DNA of 42,145 nt from Silene noctiflora. Its lineage: Eukaryota; Streptophyta; Magnoliopsida; Caryophyllales; Caryophyllaceae. Where the stretch lies: positions 86,270-128,414 of the forward strand of contig VHZZ01001299.1 in assembly GCA_009801015.1 (NCBI GenBank), in the 5' to 3' direction. Shown here piece by piece: positions 34,432-42,145 of the stretch. The notes below the pieces were generated by a model. That model did not search any database. It saw only the letters and a program-made list of their open reading frames with translations, and was not told where the DNA came from. A program made the position numbers and the translations under genes. Position 1 is the first letter of the stretch. Every line of letters starts with the position of its first letter.

Positions 34432-37400
34432 ATGAAAACATTCGTCAGAAAATTAACATCTCGGTATCTTAAACCAGCTAATTTTATCTTCCTCATTTTA
34501 ACATTGCAGTATCTTGAAAGCGCTCGAGCTGTGAGTAGAGCTCATCGTGTAGGCAATGAGACCGACCATGCTGCACTCTTGGCTATCAGGAGTCAGCTAA
34601 CGGATCCTCCTGCTGGTATTTTTACCTCATGGAACCACTCATGGAATCACTGTTCCTGGGAGGGAGTTACCTGTGGCCGCAACAATAATAGGGTGATTGC
34701 GTTAGACCTAAGTTCAAGCGGTCTCACAGGCACTATATCTCCCTTCATAGGAAACCTGAGTTTTCTTCAAGATATAGAACTCAATAACAACAGTTTGGTT
34801 GGTCGAATCCCGCCTGAGATTGGTCGTTTGCTTAGGCTGCATGAATTAAGCATTTTCAGTAACACACTCGATGGAGAACTACCAACCAACTTATCGGCTT
34901 GCATTGAACTTCAAAAGCTTTACCTTGGAAGCAACAAGCTAGAAGGAAAACTCCCATTGGGTTTGGTAGCACTGTCCAAACTCAAGCAGATATCGGTTCC
35001 CAGAAATAGTTTCACAGGAGCTTTGTTTAAGGTAATTGCGAACCTTACCAACTTAGAATACATCAATGTGGCTTACAATGCTTTCAAAGGAAATATTCCG
35101 ACAAGCATTGGGAAGATGCGAAACTTGAATAGACTTGTTGTCGTCGCAAATGAGCTCTCAGGTACAATTCCAACATCCATCTTAAATTGTTCCATGCTTA
35201 CATATCTATCTGTCGGGGAAAACAACTTTCATGGGGAATTTCTACCGGATATAGGCCTTAAACTTCCTCACCTGGTATCATTAAACTTTTTTTCTAATCA
35301 ATTTTCTGGAGCATTTCCCAACTCGGTGTTAAACCTCACAAGCTTACAGACCCTTGATCTAGATACAAACAACTTTGTAGGAAGGGTACCACATGATTTT
35401 GGGAATCTTCAGAATCTTGTGTTCTTCGGTTTGGCATCCAATAATCTAGAAGGTGACATCAATTTAGTAGATACACTAGTTAATTGTAGCAATCTGGAAG
35501 TCTTGGACTTGAGCGGAAATAAATTCACAGGAATATTGCCGGAGTCTATAGCCAATCTCTCCACAAGTTTACAGGCACTCTCACTTGACCACAATAGAAT
35601 TAAAGGGAAGCTTCATGTAGGTATTACCAATCTAATGAACCTTGAGGCATTAACATTTGGCGGAAATGAATTAACAGGATTCATTCCTCGTGATTTAGGA
35701 AACCTCCGAAACCTTGAAGTGCTTGATTTTAGCTCCAATAGGCTTGAAGGCATTATTCCCGACACTTTCAACAATTTACTCTTTTTGAGTAAAGTATATC
35801 TAGGCAACAATCAGTTGGAAGGGATCATACCTCCAAGCTTAGGGAGTTGCAAGAGCTTATTAGAGTTGAACCTATCATCTAATCATCTAAATGGAACGTT
35901 AGCGGACGAGCTCTTCAAAGGGCCAGCTAAGTTTACTATAGTAGATTTATCTAACAATCGTTTAGAAGGATCTATACCACTAGAAATCAGCGAGCAGGCT
36001 AATCTAGTGAAGTTTAATGTGTCTGAAAATAAGTTGTCAGGCGTACTTCCGTATGGTCTAGGTGTTTGCTCTGAGCTTCTGACCTTGGATGTTCATGCTA
36101 ATGATATCCACGGATATATTCCGTCATCATTCAGCTCATTAGGTAACCTCCAAGCTGTTGATCTTTCTCAGAACAATCTTTCTGGCACTATCCCAAACTA
36201 CTTCGCCGAATTTCCCTTGCAAATGCTAAACTTATCTTACAATAGTTTTGAGGGTGAGGTTCCAACTAAAGGAACCTTCGCCAACACAAGTGCAATTGCG
36301 CTTGACGGAAATAGCAAGCTCTGTGGTGGTATTTCCAAGTTGCATTTACCAACATGCATGCAACCCAAGGAAATGAAGAAAGGAAGGAGGATCCATACCC
36401 TCAAACTGATAGTCCCCGTGTTATGTACATTTGTTGTAGTCCTTGTCATTGTGATATGGTTGTCCCTCACTTATTATAGAAAGAAAAGGGTGCGCCATTC
36501 TTCGCATTCCTTAGGGGAAGCATTCATGAAAGTGTCTTACGGCATGCTACTCAGAGCAACAAATGGGTTTTCCACAGAAAACCTGATCGGTTCTGGTAGT
36601 TTCGGTTCTGTGTTTAGAGGTAACCTAGATGGAAAGACAATCGCTGTTAAAGTACTCAATCTACACTCTAGAGGTGCATCCAAGAGTTTCGTGGCAGAGT
36701 GCAGCGCCTTGCGGAATGTTCGTCATCGAAATCTTGTAGGGATAATAACTACTTGTTCTAGCATTGATTTTAAGAGAAATGATTTCAAAGCTCTAGTCTA
36801 TGAATTTATGCCCAATGGAAATCTTGATGACTGGATACATGGAAACGGAGTGAAAAGGCTGACTCTTGTTCAGAGGGTGGATATCGCAATTGATGTAGCT
36901 CATGCACTCAGCTATCTCCATCATGATTGTGAAATTCCTATTGTGCATTGCGACCTAAAACCAAGCAATATTCTGCTAGACAATGACATGGTTGCCCATG
37001 TCGGAGATTTTGGACTGGCAAAATTTCTTGCACAACCTCGACATCCTGATCAAAGTAGTTCAACTGGAATCAGGGGAACGATTGGCTACATTGCTCCAGG
37101 TAACAATAAGTCTATGCATTAAATTCATTAATTCCAACCTCGCTTTCCAAAAGCGCGCATTGCTTGCTGAAGTTATGTTATTTGTTGCTTTCCATGAAAA
37201 GAGTACGGTTTAGGAAATGAACCGTCTCCACATAGTGATGTCTACAGCTATGGAATACTTGTACTTGAGTTGATGACAGGAAAAAGACCAACAGATAACA
37301 TATTTCGAGAAGAATTCAATCTACAAATATATGCAGCAGAAGGCGCATTACCTGGGAATGTCTTGCACATTGTAGACCCGAAGCTTGAAGATAATGAAAT

Positions 37401-37584
37401 GACTGAAGAAGTCAATGACGTAAGGGCACTCCAGGCCATTGCTCACCGACGAGGAGAATGCATGAAGTCTCTGATTAATGTTGGAATTTCATGCTCTAGA
37501 CATTTGCCACAAGATCGGATTAAGATAACTGATGCCGTAAGCAAGCTTCAAGTAGCTAGAAACAACCTTTGCAGTGCTAGATAG
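34432..37584 (+). CDS. LRR receptor kinase, subfamily XII (Xa21/EFR/FLS2-like), copy 2
   Basis: Tandem paralogue of the gene at 29172, with close similarity through exons, intron position and 3' flank. Exons 34432-37099 and 37202-37584 give 1016 residues. Layout: signal peptide (FIFLILTLQYLESARA), LRR cap (ETDHAALLAIRSQLTDPP, NHCSWEGVTC), about 20 LRRs with many N-glycosylation sites, membrane span near 656-680, YYRKKR stop-transfer, then kinase. Here the glycine loop is the normal IGSGSFGSVFRG. Other motifs are IAVKVLN, HCDLKPSNILL (non-RD), VGDFGLAKF, APEYGLGNEPSPHSDVYSYG and MTGKRPTDNIF. All key residues are present, so this copy looks fully functional. Retention of the 102-bp intron would end the protein soon after IAPG. 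Confidence 0.95.
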
Positions 37585-38552
37585 ATGAAGTAATTTGAAC
37601 ATGCTTGTGGAGGCACATAAGGTCGTGTGGTATCTACAATGAGTAAAACAAGAACACAAATTGTTTGGAAAAGATGATGTGAAAATAACTATTTCAATAA
37701 ATCAAACATTACGAATTGAACATCGTACATTTACACGTGTTTGAAAAGATTAATAGACAAGAGAGGACAATATAAATGAAAAGGCAGTAATAATATATAT
37801 GGGACAATGCAAGGATCATAGAGGTGATTGCCAACTTCATCCATGACTACAAAGAGATTTCGTCAATTTTATATACAGCTATTCATATTCACCGTCTCAG
37901 TGATGTTAGACACATTTAACAGCACGAAAACATGCCTAAATGAATGGCTCTCCAGGGAGTAATTTGTTCCAGGCTCAAGATAAACCGAAAGGCTGAAACT
38001 ATATACCAAAAACTTCAGTTTGATAGCTCGGAACTAACACCACAGAGGAAGTATTAAGTGGCTCTCCAAGGAGTATTTTGTTCCAGGCTCTAGAATTCTC
38101 ATATGACTGGCTTCTAAAATTTTCACCGAGGAAGTGTAGGTAGAAAAAGGCTCATCTGACTGGCTTCTAATATTTTCAGGGACCAATCCGCTAAAACATC
38201 AAAGACTCACTCTATCCACCATTCTCCAATCCTTTCTCATAGACCTATAACTGGTAAAGTCAATGTGGGTTGATCCATAGCATGTACGATGTGAGTAAGA
38301 CATGTCAATGTGAGTAAGACGTACGATGTACGATCCATAGCATGTACGATGTGAGTAAGGCTCACCTGAAGATGTACGAAAACTTACCATAGCATGTCAA
38401 TGTGAGTAAGACATGGGAGTCATGGTCATGTACAGGGCATAGGCCATAGGCTACATTTATCTACCAATTTTTCATGGTCATTGGGGACAATCAACCAGTC
38501 GAATACGATGTAAACCACCAATTTCACATGTGCAGGACCGAACTAATATATC
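37585..38552. other. Spacer between the second receptor kinase and the PPR pseudogene
   Basis: No gene. A direct repeat of about 30 bp (GGCTCTCCA(G/A)GGAGTA, then TTTGTTCCAGGCTC) is at about 37946 and 38060. A second pair, TGACTGGCTTCTAA(A/T)ATTTTCA, is at about 38105 and 38158. A minisatellite follows at 38240-38420, listed separately. Confidence 0.6.
38240..38420. repeat. Minisatellite with ATGTACGATGTGAGTAAG units
   Basis: The words CATAGCATGTACGATGTGAG, GTCAATGTGAGTAAGAC and ACGATGTACGATCCATAG recur several times in shuffled order over about 180 bp. The pattern fits repeated slippage or unequal exchange. No open frame runs through it with sense. Confidence 0.8.
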
Positions 38553-40398
38553 TCATGCAGGAAAATTTGGGAGAACGCCTTCACTGACAATTTTTTCTAG
38601 AAAATCGACTGCATCGTTGAAGCCATCCCACTTACAAAGACCAGAAATTATACTAGTATATGACACTGTGTCTGGATGCAACCTTGGCTTTCATTTCATT
38701 CATCAGCTGAATGGCCCCTTCAACTTGACCCCTCTGGCAAAAGGCATGAATCAAAATATTAAAAGTAATTGAAACAGGTTTAGAGCCTGTTCTCAGCATT
38801 CTGGCAAATACCAGAAGTGCCTCCTTCAACCTCGCAAGTCGACACGACCTGTGGATACTAGTATTGTATGTCACCAAAATCCATTCTGTACCCGTTTTCC
38901 CCATCTCCCTAAATAGATTTAGAGCCTCTTCTAAACAATTTGATCCAAAAAGACCATCAAACATTGAATGTTTTGATGTTTGGCAAACAGTTATACTTCC
39001 ACAATGAGGCAAAAACCTCCATGGCCCAATCCACTCTTCCACATTGGCACAAACCTCTCAGCAAAGCATTGAATGTCAGCATATTTGAGGCGCAATTTTC
39101 CCTTGTCATACAGCCAATAAGGTCATGTGCCTGATCAAGCATTCCAACTCGACAAAGAGCATCCAACACGCAAGTGTATGCCACAACATTGGGCTGACAG
39201 CCACTTATCATTTTATTTCACATTTCAGATGCACCAATGAAGTCTCCTTTCTTTGCAAAGCCATCTATAAGTGTACAATACGTTGTCACATTCGGAATAC
39301 AACCTCTAGACTCCATTTGGTAACAAAAAGACACTGCTTCAACCATCAAACTACTTGAGCACAATCCATTTATTAAAGTGTTATAAGCAATAGCATTTGG
39401 CTTGATTCCCTCACAAGTCATTCTCTTCCAAACATCATAGCCTTCATAAAGTCTCCCTTTAGAGAAAAAAAACCCTTTATCAAACAAGCAAATGTCTGGA
39501 TGTTGGGATAGCATCCTCTACGAAACATCATCCCCAAAACGCCCATTGACAACTCAACATTGCCAGAATCACAGAGAATTGATAACTATAGTGTATGTAA
39601 TCACATTAGGATCAATCCCTCTACCCAACATTTCATTCAACAAAGCAAACACCACGACAAAATCCCGACTTAGCCAATACCCACTTATCAGCGCATTATA
39701 AACAGGCAAAACCGGCTCAAAAGACTCCGCAAGCTCCTTAGCTTCCCTAACCTTCCCATCCTTACAAAGACAAGACACAATCGTAGTATAACTAACATCA
39801 TCAGGTGAACAACCCTTCTTAGACATTTCACCAAGCAAGTTCAGCGCACCATCAACACGACGATTCTTAGTTCTTACATTATATGTAAACACATTAGGCT
39901 CCAAGCCATCTTTCCTCATGTTACTATAAATCAAATTAACCATCCTAAACTTATTTTCCGCAAGCAAACAATCCAAAACATGATTATAAATCTTAACAGT
40001 AGGCTTACAATCAAAATCTTGCATCCTATAAAACATTTTCAAAGGCTGATCAACCAAACAGACATTCTGAAAAATTTGAATAACATCGATAAACAAATCT
40101 TCAGTACAAACAACACCCTCTAATTTCATCTGCTGTAACATGTACTGAACCCCTTCTACATCCCCATGATTACCAAGCTTCAGAACCTCGAATTTGACAC
40201 GAATGTGAAATAACTAACAGCTAAGCTAATATCAGATTCTTCACTTAATTTCTTTACAACTTCGTGTTCTTTAAGATTAGTTTTACTGGTTTTAAGGTAT
40301 GCTGTAGCATCAGGATTTGGGATTCTTTTATTAAGCAGAAATGGGATTAAGGGTTTGTTAATTTTCAAAAATAAGGAACACCCATCTTTCAGATACAT
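38553..40398 (-). pseudogene. PPR protein pseudogene (At3g48810-like)
   Basis: P-class pentatricopeptide repeat proteins bind organelle RNA. The remnant starts at ATG 40398 (MYLKDGCSLF) and ends at 38553. It reads through pieces with typical PPR words: TVKIYNHVLDCLL, EPNVFTYNV, CSPDDVSYTTIVSCLCKDGK, VYNALISGYW, KPNAIAYNTLINGLCSS, PNVTTYCTLIDGFAKKG, QPNVVAYTCVLDALCR and SITFNILIHAFCQRGQ. At least six lesions break it: a frame change with lost sequence near 40190, a 1-base deletion near 39575, a frame change at the A8 run 39465-39472, a TGG-to-TGA stop at 39218, and frame changes near 38960 and 38675. An in-frame gap of about six residues follows FTYNV. The likeness to At3g48810 is from memory. 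The gene is dead unless the assembly is poor here. Confidence 0.88.
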
Positions 40399-41008
40399 GA
40401 TGTGATTGAAAAATGGTTGTGAATTAAGCGAATTAAGCACAAAATGATGAATGATACAAAGAAATAATAACAATTCTGAGTGTGTAAATAGAGATGAATG
40501 TGTGTTACCAGAAACAGCAGGGATGTTGGATTGTTGGTGCAGTAGTGCACACTGCATAGAGGGGTTACGGAGTTGATTTTCGGGTTTAGGTTCGGATTAT
40601 ACTGTTTATCGGATATGATTAAGTGTCGGGTTATACTGGATCTCGAATCAGATTAAGTAGGTTTTAATGGTTAAACTTGTTTTTTTCAGTATGGTCCGAT
40701 TTGGACCGAAATTTATGATTTTTTTATTCTTAAGTATATGATAAACAAAATGGCATTTTCATTAAGATAAATAAACTAGTTGTTTAATTTATATCTTTAG
40801 TATAAATAACCACCAATATTAGATTGTTTTGACGACAAAATACTTGATTACTTTACAAATTTGTAAATATTAGTCACAAAACATCTAAATTTTTGTCCAT
40901 TTGATACAAACCAAAATTAGCCATTCTTAGACCGAACCAGACCGAAAACCGAAACTTCAAAAAGTGTTGACCGACGACGGACTAAGTTACAATGAGTAAA
41001 CTTTTGGT
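40399..41008. other. Upstream flank of the PPR pseudogene
   Basis: The same frame stays open upstream to 40557, but the family start is best at 40398. The rest is AT-rich, with GGTTCGGATTATACTG and GTCGGGTTATACTGGATC as loose repeats near 40590-40660. No gene is visible. Confidence 0.5.
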
Positions 41009-41100
41009 GGAAAAATAGGTTAATATTTACTTTTATATCATGCACCATCACAATAACAAGAACGTACATTACCAAATTTCATATCACAAAAGTGAAAAAA
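41009..41100 (+). repeat. Dispersed repeat, copy 2 of 2
   Basis: Same word order as 28534-28608: GGAAAAATAGGTTAATAT, CACCATCACAATAACAAGAAC, ATTTCATATCAC and AAGTGAAAAAA, with an extra block of about 13 bases after TTAATAT. Same orientation as copy 1. Confidence 0.7.
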
Positions 41101-41257
41101 TCATATTGTTTTTGTAAACAATTTTTTTATGTTGACCAGGATTATCCCCTACTGGTAGGTGAGGCAATTCCCTTTGGGGCATTGAAATCAATTTAACGGG
41201 TTAACCCTTTCCAAATTCGACTTTTTCATATGCAAGAGTCGGAAATCGAACTCTTAG

Positions 41258-41527
41258 GGTCTGTTTGGATACAGTTTTAGGAGGGAAGGGGAGGGGAGGG
41301 GGAGTGAGGGGAGGTGGAGTGAGGGGAGGGGAGGGGAGGTGGAGTNCTTATGGATAATGGAAATAGAAGGGGTGGAAGGAGGGAGATGACATGCCAAACA
41401 AAGTTTTCCTTCCAAATCTTGCCACTCATGGAAAGATTATGATTTGTTCAATATGAGAGAAATTAAATCCCCTCATTTAACTCTCCCTCCATTCCCCTCC
41501 TTCCATATTTTGTATCCAAACATGATG
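41258..41527. mobile_element. Inverted-repeat element with G-rich interior
   Basis: GTTTGGATACA at 41263-41273 is matched by the inverted TGTATCCAAAC at 41511-41521. Inside, 41280-41345 is a run of GGGGAGG and GGAGTGAGG words, partly mirrored by the CTCCCTCCATTCCCCTCC stretch at 41482-41499. The GGGTCTGTTTGGAT start is common to many plant MITEs. One undetermined base (n) sits at 41346. Confidence 0.55.
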
Positions 41528-41579
41528 AAATGTGAAGGAAGACATGATTTAATTAAAGGGAGAAGATGAAGTTTTGCGT

Positions 41580-41784
41580 ATGAGAAGCACAGAGANAAGA
41601 AAGAAAGCTTGAGAGAGAATATATGAACTTTTGTATTGCAAATGATTGAGTTGATTATTGTATCTTACAATAGATGATAATTATGCTTTATATAAGCAAC
41701 TATAACAACATGTAAACCGACTTAATAACTTTCTAACAACCTTTGACTTTCCTAAAATATCTTTGACTTATATTAATTCTAACA
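41580..41784 (-). repeat. LTR of a Ty1/copia retrotransposon
   Basis: On the minus strand the LTR begins TGTTAGAATTAATATAAG at 41784, directly after a purine tract (AACTTGAGGGGGGG) that overlaps the polyprotein stop. It contains a TATA box TTATATAAAGC near 41685-41695. The far end is not certain; I place it around 41580 because the matching second LTR lies outside the window. One undetermined base (n) is at 41596. Confidence 0.7.
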
Positions 41785-41791
41785 CCCCCCC

Positions 41792-42145
41792 TCAAGTTGG
41801 AGGATGTGAATGAAACAGCCCCAACTTGCGTTGTAGAAGATGATGTTGGGGACCAGAAAGAGCTTTTGTGAACATGTCAGCACGTTGTTGAAGTGTAGGA
41901 ACATAAGATAAGCTGATAAGACCTTCTTGGAGTTTTTCTCGAACAAAGTGACAGTCCAAATCTATATGTTTGGTGCGTTCGTGAAAGACTGGATTTTTCG
42001 CAATGTGAATAGCAGCTTGGCTATCACATTTGACAGGAATAGGTTGCATGTTCTCTACTTGTAATTCATGTAATAATCTACTAAGCCATGCTAACTCAGC
42101 AGTGATCCTTCTGAGAGATCTATACTCAGCCTCTGCAGAGGATAA
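41792..42145 (-). CDS. Ty1/copia polyprotein C terminus (RNase H), partial
   Basis: The frame enters from the right edge and runs 117 codons to a TGA at 41792-41794. It shows the copia RNase H signature: SSAEAEYRSL, TAELAWLSRLL, VKCDSQAAIHIAKNPVFHER, TKHIDLDCHFVREK and the terminal QQRADMFTKAL. It ends at the purine tract and LTR, in the normal order for this family. Gag, protease, integrase and most of the reverse transcriptase lie beyond the window. The visible part has no stops or frameshifts, so the insertion may be young. Confidence 0.92.
   Translation of the reverse strand, partial: LSSAEAEYRSLRRITAELAWLSRLLHELQVENMQPIPVKCDSQAAIHIAKNPVFHERTKHIDLDCHFVREKLQEGLISLSYVPTLQQRADMFTKALSGPQHHLLQRKLGLFHSHPPT

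Overview
The window is plant nuclear DNA. It is AT-rich, the genes carry many GT-AG introns, and the gene families are eudicot ones (clade-D PP2C, class III peroxidase, subfamily-XII LRR receptor kinases, PPR). Many copies of the word TACTCCGTA/TACGGAGTA and of AGACGG-type MITEs suggest Caryophyllales. That placement is an inference from word usage, not from a marker gene.

Left part (1 to 18.6 kb, + strand). A MITE with a target-site duplication lies just upstream of a four-exon clade-D protein phosphatase 2C (2202-6903). Next comes a 16-exon gene (8131-18555) for a conserved plant membrane protein of unknown function with an N-terminal signal segment and a C-terminal membrane anchor. Its introns hold the 3' end of an RTE-type LINE.

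Middle part (19.9 to 28.4 kb). SLD5, a subunit of the GINS replication complex, is encoded on the minus strand in six exons and converges with the membrane-protein gene. Divergent from it is a three-exon gene for a 226-residue tail-anchored protein ending in LPPT, which looks like a short plant KASH protein of the nuclear envelope. A PER40-like class III peroxidase follows, with an apparent GC-AG first intron.

Right part (29 to 42.1 kb). Two tandem, closely related LRR receptor kinases of the Xa21/EFR/FLS2 type (non-RD, subfamily XII) share one intron position. The first has an Arg in place of a Gly in the ATP-binding loop. They are followed by a broken PPR gene on the minus strand, a G-rich inverted-repeat element, and the RNase H end plus LTR of a Ty1/copia retrotransposon that runs off the window edge.

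The genes do not form a pathway. They are an ordinary gene neighbourhood with one local tandem expansion of immune-type receptors. A recurring feature is degenerate tandem duplication inside introns: PP2C intron 1, SLD5 intron 1 and KASH-like intron 2. The leads most worth following are the KASH-like protein, the GC-AG intron, the P-loop substitution, and the PP2C splice junction that sits on a tandem repeat. I see no wholly new multi-gene system.
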